Positions 45,557 to 55,094 of a DNA stretch of 64,000 bases are shown here, in pieces (the stretch's first letter is position 1; each line of letters opens with the position of its first letter). The stretch comes from JAMXLO01 sp963726125. Its GTDB lineage: Bacteria > Pseudomonadota > Alphaproteobacteria > Acetobacterales > Acetobacteraceae. The stretch covers positions 933,767-997,766 of the forward strand of contig CAVSBG010000002.1 in NCBI GenBank assembly GCA_963726125.1, given 5' to 3'. Below the pieces are notes generated by a model. That model searched no databases. It saw nothing but the letters and a program-made list of their open reading frames with translations, and was not told the DNA's origin. The translations under genes and the position numbers were made by a program.

Positions 45557-47490
45557 TCAGCCCCTTGGCAGCGCCAGTTCGCGGACGCTACGCAACAGCC
45601 CCGCGCGTGTATACGGCTTCATGATGACAGGATCCCTCACCCCGTCCTGTTCGAGTGCATCGGCAGCGCCGGTCACGTAGATCACCGGGAGGTCCGGCTG
45701 AATGTCTCGTGCCAGGCTCACGAATTCGATACCCGACATCACCGGCATCGCGTAATCGACCAGTGCGAGGGACACCGCGCCGGCCGCGAGGATATCGCGG
45801 GCCGCAGGACCGTTGGACGCTTCCTTGACCACGTAGCCGGCCTCGCGCAGCAGGATCGCGGCGATCTCGCGCACGTCGGCGTCGTCGTCCACCACCAGGA
45901 TGACGCGCCCGCCACCGCGCAGGTCGTAGGCGACGTGGTTCGTGCACCGTGACGCTGTCCTGCGCGGTTTCAGCGCGCGGCAGGAAGACCTCCACCGTCG
46001 TGCCGGCGCCAGGCTGGCTGGCGAGCAGCACCGTGCCGCCGAACTGCGCCGCAACGCCATAGACCTGTGCGAGGCCAAGCCCGCTGCCCTTGCCGATGTC
46101 CTTGGTGGTGAAGAACGGCTCGAACGCGTGTTCCAGGACATCGCGAGTCATGCCGCTGCCGGTATCGATCACCGCGATCCGCACATACTCACCCGCGTCG
46201 AGTGCACTGATCCGCTCCACCTCGGACGGCTACGCATTGCGCGTCACGATGCGCAGCACGCCGCCATCGGGCATTGCATCCCTGGCGTTGATCGCCAGGT
46301 TGAGGATGACAAGCTCGAGCTGTGTCGAGTCGCTCGTAGCCGGCCAGAGATCGGGCGCCAGATCGGTCTGCACCTGCACGAGCCCACCGAGGCTGCGTTG
46401 CAGCAGTTCCCCCATGTCGCTGATTACCGCGTTCACGTCCACCGGCCGCGGCGACAGGTTCTGGCGGCGCGAATACGCCAGCAATTGCTGCACCAGCTGG
46501 CCACCGCGGAAAGCCGAACGCAGCGCAGCATCCGCGAGAGCGATCGAGCGTTGGTCGGTCAGGCGGCTGTGCAGCATCTCGAGGTTACCGATGACCGCGG
46601 TGAGCAGGTTGTTGAAGTCGTGCGCGATACCGCCGGTGAGCTGGCCCACCGCCTCCATCTTCTGCGCCTGGCGCAATTGGGCTTCCACGCGGCGCATATC
46701 GGTCAGATCGATCGATGTCAGCAACACGTGCTCGATGCGCCCGTCATTGCCGGGAAGCGGCACCAGGAACGAGCGACGGGTGACCTCGCCGACAGGAAAC
46801 GGAGCGGTGTACTCGGTACTCGACCGGCTGTCTTGTTTCGATGGCCCGACGGTATTGCATCGTGGCGAATTCGGCCTGCTCACGCGGCAGGACTTCTTGC
46901 AGCGACTTGCCGACCACGAAGTCGCGGGCATAACCGGAATGGCGTTCCCAGGCCGGGTTGGCGTCCTCGCAGACGATACGGCCATCGGGCTCGACGACCA
47001 TGAACACCAGATCGACGGGCGAGTGCTCGAAAATCGCGCTGTAGCGGGCACGCGAGCGGCGCAGCTCATCTACCACGTCATTGAGGGCGTGCGTGCGTTC
47101 GGCGACTTCACGTTCGAGCTGTTCCGCAAAACTGCGGAGTGCGCGTTCGGCGTCGATACGTTCGCTGATGTCTCGCCAGTAGACCGTGACGCCGTCGCCG
47201 GACGGACCGACGTTAACCGAGACCCAGACGCCCGTCGTGGGCGAGGGCGCTTCAAAGGTGATGGGCTGCTGTTCTTCACGCACGCGGCGCAGCACCTCTT
47301 CGTTCAGGCTGCCGACCATGGTCGGGAAGCGTTGCCAGATGACGTGGCCGATCACCTCCGTGGCGGCGGTGCCCCAGAACTCGAGCGCGCGCCGGTTGGC
47401 GTAGATGAAGCGCCATTCGCCATCGAGGGCGTAGAACGCGTCACCCATGCTTTCCAGGATCGCCTTCGCATCGGCTGACAGGGACTCCAC
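45557..47490 (-). pseudogene. PAS-containing hybrid sensor histidine kinase, disrupted
   Basis: The parts in order are: a PAS domain (AILESMGDAFYALDGEWRFI), a second PAS (YSAIFEHSPVDLVFMVVEPD), a histidine kinase H-box (TGGIAHDFNNLLTAVIGNLE), an ATPase domain (FEPFFTTKDIGKGSGLGLAQ) and a receiver (VILVVDDDADVREIAA, LVDYAMPVMSG, VIMKPYT). The frame shifts between the second PAS and the kinase near 46810-46822. A TAG stop interrupts the same frame at about 46230, and it shifts again before the receiver near 45930-45960. The total would be about 640 residues. Three lesions in one gene suggest decay, although sequencing errors cannot be excluded. It converges on xseA with no gap. The start is unclear: a GTG at 47490 lacks a good ribosome site. 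Confidence 0.75.
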
Positions 47491-47558
47491 GGCCAGGAGA
47501 TGGTTTCGCGATGGTGACCTCCGTCTAAAATGCAGGGCCTTGGCCGAGTTTATCCCAG

Positions 47559-48557
47559 GTGCCTACGCTTGTGGGACTCCAGTTGGCAGGAGCGATTGGG
47601 ACGGTGCTGAGCGCGGAGCCACGGCGGTCACGGTCACGCATCGCATGGCTTGCGGTAGTGGCGCTGGCGTGGGGCCTGACGTTCGTGGTGACCGCGGCCG
47701 GTGCATTCGCGGCGACGCCGGTCGCGGTGGAACTGGTGCTGTCTGTCGACGTGTCGGGCAGCGTCTCCCAGGACCGCTTCGAGCTGCAACGCCAGGGCTA
47801 TGCGGCGGCATTTCGTGACGCACAGGTGTTGCAGGCGATCCAGTCCACGTCGACTGGCTCGATCGCGGTCGCGATGGTGCAGTGGACGGGTCCCTCGCTG
47901 CACGTCGTCGCGGTGGACTGGACGCTGATCAGCGATACCGCGTCGGCAGAGCGTTTCGCTGCGGCGGTCGAGGCGGCGCCGCGTGCATTGTTCGGTGGTG
48001 GTACATCGATCAGCGGGGCGATCGACTACGCGCGGGACATGCTGGCGCGTGCGCCGTTCCAAGGGGAGCGGCGGGTGATCGACGTGTCGGGGGACGGATC
48101 GAACAATCGCGGCCGCCCGGCGGAGGACGCGCGTGACGAGGCGGTGCAGGCCGGCGTGGCGATCAATGGAATGCCGATACTGACGATCGAGCCGGAGTTG
48201 GACGAGTACTACCGGCGGAACGTGATCGGTGGGCCCGGGGCGTTCGTGATCGCGGTGCAGCGTTACGAGGACTTTGCCGCCGCCGTGCGCAAGAAGCTGA
48301 TCACCGAAATTGCCGACGCGGCGTTACCCGAACATGCTGTCGATGTCGGTCTGCACGAGGTCCGGGTTGGCGTGCGGCAGATTGGCGAGCGCCGCTTGCT
48401 CGATCTGCGGCGCGGGCGCCTCTTCGTGGATCATGCCGGTAATCATGGTCTCGACCTGCTGGAGATGCTCGATGGCGCGTCGGATGCGCTGACCGGTAAG
48501 GTCCTGGAACGTGCAGGCCTCGAAGATGGTGTTCACCTGCTCGGTGACGGCCGATAG
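47559..48557 (+). CDS. DUF1194 von Willebrand A-like secreted protein
   Basis: The core is an exported vWA-like domain: signal segment SRIAWLAVVALAWGLTFVVT, then VAVELVLSVDVSGSVSQDRF with the metal-site DxSxS motif, GGGTSISGAIDYARDML and VIDVSGDGSNNRGRPAEDAR. These are DUF1194 hallmarks, found with secreted alphaproteobacterial proteins of unknown role. The natural end is near KKLITEIA (about 48315). The rest, to 48557, is read antisense through the cheZ gene and is probably not native, so the stop codon may have been lost. Start candidates are GTG at 47559 or 47604. Confidence 0.8.
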   Translation: MPTLVGLQLAGAIGTVLSAEPRRSRSRIAWLAVVALAWGLTFVVTAAGAFAATPVAVELVLSVDVSGSVSQDRFELQRQGYAAAFRDAQVLQAIQSTSTGSIAVAMVQWTGPSLHVVAVDWTLISDTASAERFAAAVEAAPRALFGGGTSISGAIDYARDMLARAPFQGERRVIDVSGDGSNNRGRPAEDARDEAVQAGVAINGMPILTIEPELDEYYRRNVIGGPGAFVIAVQRYEDFAAAVRKKLITEIADAALPEHAVDVGLHEVRVGVRQIGERRLLDLRRGRLFVDHAGNHGLDLLEMLDGASDALTGKVLERAGLEDGVHLLGDGR

Positions 48558-48890
48558 CGACGCGGGATCGCCGCCCGCCTGGAGCCAGGTGCCGATGGCC
48601 TCGGCGGCGCCCATGATCTGGTTGGCGGCGTTCTCGGTGGCCTGAACCACTGCCTCCAACTCGACACCGCTGTTGTAAGTGGCCGCGATCGGTGCGGCGA
48701 CCATGTTGGCGATCTGCTCATGGATGGAGGTGAGCTTCTGGGAAAGATTGGTCTCGCTATAGTCGACCAACTGCACGGTGGCATGGATCTCCATGCTCAG
48801 TTCGGCGATCCGACGATCGACGAATTTGCGGAGGTCGTCGCATTCGCTGCGGATGGCGGAGCGCACGAGTTCTTCGAGGCCGTCGGACAT
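48324..48890 (-). CDS. cheZ: CheZ-type protein phosphatase
   Basis: This 188-residue all-helical protein carries the CheZ catalytic segment EACTFQDLTGQRIRRAIEHL, containing the active Gln, and the C-terminal CheY-binding tail DIDSMFG. It removes phosphate from CheY-like regulators. The start at 48890 (MSDGLEELVRS) aligns with the alphaproteobacterial form. No other chemotaxis gene is nearby. Its 3' end overlaps, on the opposite strand, the extended reading of the DUF1194 gene by 234 bp. Confidence 0.88.
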   Translation of the reverse strand: MSDGLEELVRSAIRSECDDLRKFVDRRIAELSMEIHATVQLVDYSETNLSQKLTSIHEQIANMVAAPIAATYNSGVELEAVVQATENAANQIMGAAEAIGTWLQAGGDPASLSAVTEQVNTIFEACTFQDLTGQRIRRAIEHLQQVETMITGMIHEEAPAPQIEQAALANLPHANPDLVQTDIDSMFG

Positions 48891-48946
48891 GGAGCCATAA
48901 GACACTGGGCGGCTTAAATTCGGGTAAAGGTGGCCGCTGGCGGGCG

Positions 48947-50281
48947 TCATCCGAAGCGAATGTCGGGGCGGGGCAACCGGTAATGCGCCCTGAGCGTCTC
49001 GCCGGTGTAGGCGGTGCGAAACAGGCCGCGCCGCTGCAGAATTGGCACGACCTCGGCGATGAACAGTTCCAGCATCGAGGGCAACACCGGTGGCATCAAG
49101 TTGAAGCCGTCCGCGGCGCCGTCGCGGAACCAGTCCTCGATCAGCGCGGCAATCTGTTCCGGCGTGCCAGCGGTGACGAAATGGCCGCGTGCGCCGGCGA
49201 GGTAGCCGAGCAGTTGCCGGAGTGTCGGTTGCTCGCGTCGCACCAGGCCGATGATCACCTCGGTGCGGCTGCGCGCGGCTTCAACGCTGCCGGGATCGGG
49301 GAAATCGCCGGGCGTCAGGGGTTCGTCGAGCTTGAGGTGTGAGAAGTCATGCCCGCCGAATCGTCCGGACAACCGCTTGCGCCCGACTTCCGGGTCGCTG
49401 AGGTCGTTGAGTTCGCGGACGAGGCGCTGGGCTTCGGCCTCCGTGGAGCCGATCACCGGGCTGAGTCCTGGCAGGATCAGCACGTGGTCCGGCGAGCGGC
49501 CCTCCTCGACCGCAAGCGCCTTCAGGTCGGCGTAGAAGTCGCGTGCGGTGGCCTTTTCCATCTGCGCGGTGAACACCGCCTCGGCATGCCGGGCGGCAAA
49601 TCGACGGCCGGTTTCGGAGGAGCCGGCCTGGACGAATACCGGACGGCCTTGCGGGCAACGCGGCAGGTTGAGCGGGCCGCTAACCTGGTAGTGCAGGCCG
49701 GCGTGGTTGACGGCGCGGATGCTGCCGGGGCGAGCGTACTGGCCGCCGGCGCGGTCATCCAGCACGGCGTCGTCCGACCAACTGTCCCACAGCGCCTTTA
49801 CCACGCGCATGTATTCCTCGGCGCGCTCGTAGCGGTCGGCGTGGCTCAGCGGGCCTTCGCCGCCGTAGTTGCCGGAGGCGGTGGCCAGCCAGGTGGTGAC
49901 GATGTTCCAGCCGACGCGGCCGTTGCTCATGTGATCGAGCGAGACGAATTGGCGCGCCAGGTTGAAAGGCTCAGTGTAGGTGGTGGAGCAGGTGGCGATC
50001 AGGCCGATGCGCGAGGTGACGCCTGCCAGCGCTGCGAGGGTGGTGACGGGTTCCAGCCAGGTGCGCGGCGCACGCGCCACGTCATCGCCGGCCGCCAGCG
50101 TGTCGGCCAGGAAGACGGAGTCGAACAAGCCCGCTTCCGCTTTTTGCGCGAGGTCCGTGTAGTAGCGGATGTCGGTCAGCGGCAGCGGCGAAGCGGTAGG
50201 ATGGCGCCACGCCGCTTCATGGTGGCCGCGGCCATGGATGAACAGGTTGAGGTGGAGCTGGCGCGCCGCGGGTTCATGCAT
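48947..50281 (-). CDS. LLM-class FMN-dependent monooxygenase (NtaA/SnaA/DszA family)
   Basis: This 444-residue protein of the luciferase-like NtaA/DszA group has LHLNLFIHGRGHHEAAWRHP, LAQKAEAGLFDSVFLADTLA, SLDHMSNGRVGWNIVTTWLA, GRPVFVQAGSSETGRRFAAR and the C-terminal LMPPVLPSMLELFIAEVVPI. It is more like classical nitrilotriacetate/dibenzothiophene-sulfone type enzymes than the copy at 20756-22096. It needs FMNH2 from a reductase not seen here. The ATG at 50281 gives the usual N-terminus. Confidence 0.92.
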   Translation of the reverse strand: MHEPAARQLHLNLFIHGRGHHEAAWRHPTASPLPLTDIRYYTDLAQKAEAGLFDSVFLADTLAAGDDVARAPRTWLEPVTTLAALAGVTSRIGLIATCSTTYTEPFNLARQFVSLDHMSNGRVGWNIVTTWLATASGNYGGEGPLSHADRYERAEEYMRVVKALWDSWSDDAVLDDRAGGQYARPGSIRAVNHAGLHYQVSGPLNLPRCPQGRPVFVQAGSSETGRRFAARHAEAVFTAQMEKATARDFYADLKALAVEEGRSPDHVLILPGLSPVIGSTEAEAQRLVRELNDLSDPEVGRKRLSGRFGGHDFSHLKLDEPLTPGDFPDPGSVEAARSRTEVIIGLVRREQPTLRQLLGYLAGARGHFVTAGTPEQIAALIEDWFRDGAADGFNLMPPVLPSMLELFIAEVVPILQRRGLFRTAYTGETLRAHYRLPRPDIRFG

Positions 50282-50332
50282 CGCCCGGCAGTGTGGCATG
50301 CATGGGTGATCCGGTGGTAGCGCGACGCGGCA

Positions 50333-51766
50333 TCAATCATCGGTAACGCGAAGCGCCACCCATTCGGGACCCGGCTTGGTTGAAACCTTGGGTTGGATCA
50401 AGGCCACGACGAAGTCGCGCTTGTCGGCACGGGCGACATCGAGAGCGGTCTTGACGTCGCCAGGGCTGGATACCGTCTTGCTGTCTATCCTGAGAATGAC
50501 ATCTCCTGTCACGACCCCGCGCTGCGCCGCATCGGTACCGGCCGCGACGCCGGTGATCAGGATGCCGGCTTGCTCCAGGCCAACGCCGTAGTGGGCGCGG
50601 TTGGCAGGGTCAAGCGACGCCAGGGTGATGCCAAGGTCCGGCGGAACATCAAAATGCGGGGCGGACGCTGAAACCGGCGGATCGAATTGATCCCATTGGC
50701 TGCGTGGCCATTCCTTGACGCGGACATTCAGACTGAGCGGCTTCCGGTCGCGCAAGATACCGAGGACGATATTCTGCCCGATGGGCGCGGTGGCGATCGC
50801 ACGCAGCAGGGCACGCTCATCGCTCGGTGCTTCGGAGCCGAAGCGGACAATCACATCACCGACGCGAAGACCGGCTTCGGCCGCAGGTCCATCTGGAGCG
50901 ACGTTGGCAACAATGGATCCTTGCGCGTCGGGCAAGCCGATGGCGAGACCCATGTCAGGCGTCAACTGCTGGATCTTCACGCCGATCCAGCCCGGACGAA
51001 GCCAACCGTATTGCATCAGGCGGGCGATCACGTCGCGCACATTGTGCGAGGGGATTGCGAAACCAAGGCCACTGAATCCCTCAGTCGGGGATATGATTGC
51101 GGTATCGATCCCCACCACCTTGCCGTTGGCGTCGACCAAAGGACCGCCGGAGTTGCCGTGGTTGATTGCCGCATCGGTCTGAATATAGTCGTCGTACGGC
51201 GAGTCCATGATGTTGCGATTGAGTCCGCTGACCAGGCCGCCGCTGACTGAAATTCCCACGGAAAGTGCGTTGCCGACGGCGAACACCGGGTCGCCGACCT
51301 GCAGCTTGTCACTGTCGCCCCAGGACACGGCGGGCAGCTTGTGATCAACATCGACCTTGATCAGCGCGACATCGATCAGTTGGGTTGCCTTGAGGACGTG
51401 CGCCGGGACGCGCGTGCCATCGTAGAAGGTGACCTCTATGTCCTGGGCATCTTTCACAACGTGGAAGTTGGTGGCGATGACGCCGGAAGGATCAATGACG
51501 AAGCCGGAGCCGTAAAAGCGCTCGGTTTGCGGCGTGCCGCCTGACGCATTCGTTGCCGATGCGTCCTGCGTCACGGTTCGATGAATGCTGATGCTCACCA
51601 CCGATGGGAGGAGTTTGCGCAGTGGCTGGCTTGCATTGCCCGGCATCTGGAACATGCCAAACGACATCGGTGAGGTTGGCGCTGCAACGGTGAGGCCGAT
51701 ACGCAGGAGCAGCAAACAGGCGAGGAGTGCAAAGCCCCAGGCAACGGAGGTGGAAAAACGACGCAT
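50333..51766 (-). CDS. Periplasmic DegP/HtrA-like serine protease with two PDZ domains
   Basis: This 477-residue protein has an N-terminal membrane anchor or uncleaved signal (SVAWGFALLACLLLLRIGLT). The trypsin-like domain has the catalytic triad His102 (ATNFHVVKD), Asp132 (IDVALIKVD) and Ser206 (NHGNSGGPLVD). Two PDZ domains follow at about residues 270-345 and 375-460 (GDVIVRFGSEAPSDE; GDVILRIDSKTVSSPG). It should act in periplasmic protein quality control. It stands alone on the minus strand. Confidence 0.93.
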   Translation of the reverse strand: MRRFSTSVAWGFALLACLLLLRIGLTVAAPTSPMSFGMFQMPGNASQPLRKLLPSVVSISIHRTVTQDASATNASGGTPQTERFYGSGFVIDPSGVIATNFHVVKDAQDIEVTFYDGTRVPAHVLKATQLIDVALIKVDVDHKLPAVSWGDSDKLQVGDPVFAVGNALSVGISVSGGLVSGLNRNIMDSPYDDYIQTDAAINHGNSGGPLVDANGKVVGIDTAIISPTEGFSGLGFAIPSHNVRDVIARLMQYGWLRPGWIGVKIQQLTPDMGLAIGLPDAQGSIVANVAPDGPAAEAGLRVGDVIVRFGSEAPSDERALLRAIATAPIGQNIVLGILRDRKPLSLNVRVKEWPRSQWDQFDPPVSASAPHFDVPPDLGITLASLDPANRAHYGVGLEQAGILITGVAAGTDAAQRGVVTGDVILRIDSKTVSSPGDVKTALDVARADKRDFVVALIQPKVSTKPGPEWVALRVTDD

Positions 51767-51980
51767 GGGGTTCCTCCCGTTGTTATCGCCTGCCCGCTGG
51801 AGCCACAGAGGAAATCAGTATCTTTGATAAGTGGATCTCAATCTTTATAATTATGAAGATCGTCCGTAATTGGTCAACCAGGTGGATACGCGGCGAGCCA
51901 GGACAGTTGCCACCATCCTGGCTCGCTCATCACCAATGCTGTGCCGGAGAAGTCTGCACAGCATTGGCGTACCGGCGTGG

Positions 51981-52232
51981 TTACTGCTCAGCCTTGCCCG
52001 TATGCGTGAAACGGTTCAGAGCTGCGCTGCCACCTTCGCCGTCGACCTGCTGGCGTCCGAACTTGGCCAGGGCGTCGCTGCCGCCTTCGCCATCCACGTG
52101 ACCCTTGGTGCTGGCCTGGGCGGTCATGCTCGGCGCCGGCGTGGACTGCTGGTCGGTTGCGGTGGGCTGGGCGGCATTGGCCGCCATGGTCAGGGCGAAG
52201 GTCATCGCCGCTGCTGTCAATAGATGCTTCAT
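51981..52232 (-). CDS. Small secreted protein with VDGEGGS repeats
   Basis: This 83-residue precursor has a signal peptide (MKHLLTAAAMTFALTMAANA). A short Thr/Gln/Ser-rich linker is followed by two copies of a motif, HVDGEGGSDALAKFG and QVDGEGGSAALNRFT. The start at 52232 has an AGGAG site 8 bases upstream. The repeats could bind a metal or a partner, but the family is not recognised. It lies between the protease and the dispersed repeat next to gyrB. Confidence 0.7.
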   Translation of the reverse strand: MKHLLTAAAMTFALTMAANAAQPTATDQQSTPAPSMTAQASTKGHVDGEGGSDALAKFGRQQVDGEGGSAALNRFTHTGKAEQ

Positions 52233-52259
52233 CGTCATTCTCCTGGAATTCGTTGGCAA

Positions 52260-52614
52260 CGACCGGCATGTGTGGTGTCGCAGCCGTCAGACAAAATGCA
52301 ATTCAGGCATATGCCCATGCGCGCCGAGGATGGCCAAAAGTCGAGTAATGCGCTGAATAGACAAGACGATTGGTTTCATACCAATGGAGGCTGCGGTTGA
52401 CATCTAATACCAGCCGTCCTTAGTTGTAGACGTACCGCACGCAACGATCCAATGTCGTCATGATCGGGCTTGACCCGGTCATCTGCATCGGATGGTTGCT
52501 GACTAGGATTGCATCGTCCGCAATTTGGTGCGGGTGGCCGATGGCCGGGTCAAGCCCGGCCATGACGAGATCGGCATGAGTACGTCTTTGCCCACCATGA
52601 CGGTGAGGTCCCGG
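52260..52614. other. Intergenic region between gyrB and the small secreted gene
   Basis: The 355 bp contain the second copy of the dispersed repeat (52402-52567), which ends 47 bp before the gyrB stop. Nothing else is supported. Confidence 0.4.
52402..52567. repeat. Dispersed intergenic repeat, copy B (about 165 bp)
   Basis: It matches 22319-22496 in the same orientation (GACGTACCGCACGC, GGTTGCTGACTAGGATTGCA against GGTTGTTGACTGGGACTGCA, TTGGTGCGGGTGGCCGATGG) and has the same GGCCGGGTCAAGCCCGGCC end. It lies just downstream of gyrB. Confidence 0.8.
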
Positions 52615-55044
52615 CTATACGTCGAGGTTGGCAACCTTCAGCGCATTGCCGACGATGAAGTCGCGGCGCGGTTCCACAACATCGCCCATCAAGGTGCTGA
52701 ACACCTGCGCGGCTTCCTCGGTGTCGCCGACCTTGACCTGAAGCAACGTGCGCACGCTCGGATCGAGCGTGGTGTGCCATAGCTGATCAGGGTTCATCTC
52801 GCCGAGGCCTTTGAACCGCTGCACGGTCAGACCGCGACGTCCGTGCGCTATGATGCGATCGTAAACCGAGGCGGGTCCGGGCACTGACAATTCCAGTGCG
52901 TCCAGCTTGAGCTTTGCGGGTTCGGCGAAGCGGCGCGCGAGTTCCTCGGCGAGGCCATCGAGCCGGCGCGCGTCCTCGCTGCGCAAAGTTGGGCTGTCGA
53001 GCGTGTAGTGCTCCGCCACACCGCGCACCATGCGCGACATGGTCAGGCCACCATCGGCGCTGACCACCCAGCCGCGTTCGGCAGGCAGAGAGACGGCATT
53101 CAGTCGGGTCACGAGTGCCTGCCCGGCCTCGATCGCGCGCGTGGGATCCTGCTTCAGGGCGCCGGCGATGGCGATCTGCTCCAGGTACGCAATGGGGGCC
53201 GACACCGACAGCCGGCGCAGCAGCGACGCGACGTTGCGCAGCCAGCGGACATGGTCGCGCAGTTCGTCGCCCTCGAACACCGTGCCATCGGCGTAGGTGA
53301 GGCGCGCATCGGCCAGCGCCTTGTCGAGCAGGAAGCGCTCCAGCGAGTCGTCGTCCTTCAGATAGCGTTCGTCGTTGCCTCGCTTGGCGCGGAACAGCGG
53401 GGGCTGGGCGATGTACAGATAGCCGCGCGAGATCAGGTCCGGCATCTGGCGGAAGAAAAAGGTCAGCAGCAGCGTGCGGATATGCGAGCCGTCCACGTCG
53501 GCGTCGGTCATGATGACGATGCGGTGGTAGCGCAGTTTGGTGATATCGAAGCCGCCCTGCTCGGGTTCACCGCGGCCGATGCCGGTGCCGAGGGCGGTGA
53601 TTAGCGTGCCAATCTCCTGGCTGCCGAGCATCCGGTCGAAGCGGGCGCGCTCGACGTTCAGGATCTTGCCTTTCAGCGGCAGGATCGCCTGGTTCTTGCG
53701 GTCGCGTCCCTGCTTGGCGGAACCGCCGGCGCTGTCACCCTCGACGATGAATATTTCTGACTTTGCCGGATCGCGCTCCTGACAATCGGCGAGCTTGCCG
53801 GGTAGCGTCGAGACATCGAGCACGCCCTTGCGACGGGTCAGTTCGCGCGCCTTGCGAGCGGCCTCGCGCGCGGCGGCGGCATCCATCACCTTTTGGACGA
53901 CGCCTTTGGCCTCCTTGGGGTGGGTTTCGAACCAGTGGGCCACGGCGTCGGCGACGGCGGCCTGCACGACGGGCTGCACTTCCGACGAGACCAGCTTGTC
54001 CTTGGTCTGGGAGGAGAATTTAGGATCGGGGACCTTGACCGAGAGCACTGAGGTCATGCCTTCACGCATGTCCTCGCCGACCAGTTGGAGTTGGTCTTTC
54101 TTGCCCATGCCCTCGGCGTATTTTGTCACAACGCGGGTGAGCGCCTGGCGGAATCCGGCGAGATGCGTGCCGCCGTCACGCTGCGGGATGTTGTTGGTGA
54201 AACACAGCATGGTCTCGTGGAAGCTGTCGTTCCAGGCGAGCGCGAATTCGACTCTGATGCCGAGCGCGTCATCCGAGGCGCGCAGGTTGATGGGCGGGGT
54301 GAATACCGCGGTCTTGCCGCGATCCAGCCACTCGACGAAGGCCACCAGACCGCCGTCGTAGCGCATCGTCCGTTCCACCGAGGGGACGTGGCGTTCGTCG
54401 CGCAGCACGATGGTGAGGCCGGAGTTCAGGAACGCCAGTTCGCGCAGGCGGCGTTCCAGGAGGGCAAAGTCGAACTCGATGTGGGTGAAGGTGGCGGGGC
54501 TGGGCTTGAAGGTGACCTCGGTGCCGCTGCGATGATCGGAATGACCGACGATGGCGAGGGGAGCCTCGGCATCACCGTTGCGGAAACGGATCATATGCTC
54601 GGTGCCCTGGCGCCAGACGCGCACCTCCATCCATTCGGAGAGCGCGTTGACCACGGCGGCGCCGACGCCGTGCAGGCCGCCGGAGACTTTGTAGGAGTTC
54701 TGGTTGAACTTGCCGCCGGCGTGGAGGCGGGTCAGGACGACCTCGGCGGCGGAGACGCCTTCCTCGGGATGGATATCGGTGGGAATGCCGCGGCCGTTGT
54801 CACGCACGGTGACGGAGCCGTCGCCGTTCAGCACGAGTTCGCAATAGTCGGCGAAACCGGCCTGCGCCTCGTCGACGGCGTTGTCGATGATCTCGAACGC
54901 CATGTGATGCAGGCCCGAGCCATCGTCGGTGTCGCCGATATACATCCCAGGACGCCGGCGGACCGCGTCGAGGCCTCGCAGGACCGAAATGGATGCGGCG
55001 TCATAGGGATCAGAATCAGGTTGCGGCGCGGTGTCTTCGGACAT
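52615..55044 (-). CDS. gyrB: DNA gyrase subunit B
   Basis: This 809-residue protein carries LDAVRRRPGMYIGDTDDGSG, the ATP-binding blocks DNAVDEAQAG and VRDNGRGIPTDIHPEEGVSA, VSGGLHGVGAAVVNALSEWM, then the TOPRIM domain EIFIVEGDSAGGSAKQGRDR with the DTD metal motif MTDADVDGSHIRTLLL, and the C-terminal GLGEMNPDQLWHTTLDP. It supercoils DNA with GyrA. The start at 55044 (MSEDTAPQ) is used; four codons upstream are also open. It follows recF in the same direction with about a 50-bp gap, the common recF-gyrB order. The gene is unbroken. Confidence 0.98.
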   Translation of the reverse strand: MSEDTAPQPDSDPYDAASISVLRGLDAVRRRPGMYIGDTDDGSGLHHMAFEIIDNAVDEAQAGFADYCELVLNGDGSVTVRDNGRGIPTDIHPEEGVSAAEVVLTRLHAGGKFNQNSYKVSGGLHGVGAAVVNALSEWMEVRVWRQGTEHMIRFRNGDAEAPLAIVGHSDHRSGTEVTFKPSPATFTHIEFDFALLERRLRELAFLNSGLTIVLRDERHVPSVERTMRYDGGLVAFVEWLDRGKTAVFTPPINLRASDDALGIRVEFALAWNDSFHETMLCFTNNIPQRDGGTHLAGFRQALTRVVTKYAEGMGKKDQLQLVGEDMREGMTSVLSVKVPDPKFSSQTKDKLVSSEVQPVVQAAVADAVAHWFETHPKEAKGVVQKVMDAAAAREAARKARELTRRKGVLDVSTLPGKLADCQERDPAKSEIFIVEGDSAGGSAKQGRDRKNQAILPLKGKILNVERARFDRMLGSQEIGTLITALGTGIGRGEPEQGGFDITKLRYHRIVIMTDADVDGSHIRTLLLTFFFRQMPDLISRGYLYIAQPPLFRAKRGNDERYLKDDDSLERFLLDKALADARLTYADGTVFEGDELRDHVRWLRNVASLLRRLSVSAPIAYLEQIAIAGALKQDPTRAIEAGQALVTRLNAVSLPAERGWVVSADGGLTMSRMVRGVAEHYTLDSPTLRSEDARRLDGLAEELARRFAEPAKLKLDALELSVPGPASVYDRIIAHGRRGLTVQRFKGLGEMNPDQLWHTTLDPSVRTLLQVKVGDTEEAAQVFSTLMGDVVEPRRDFIVGNALKVANLDV

Positions 55045-55094
55045 GCCGACGGGCAACTCCGTAAGTTTGTTCGGATGCGCTCAGCATATAGCGG

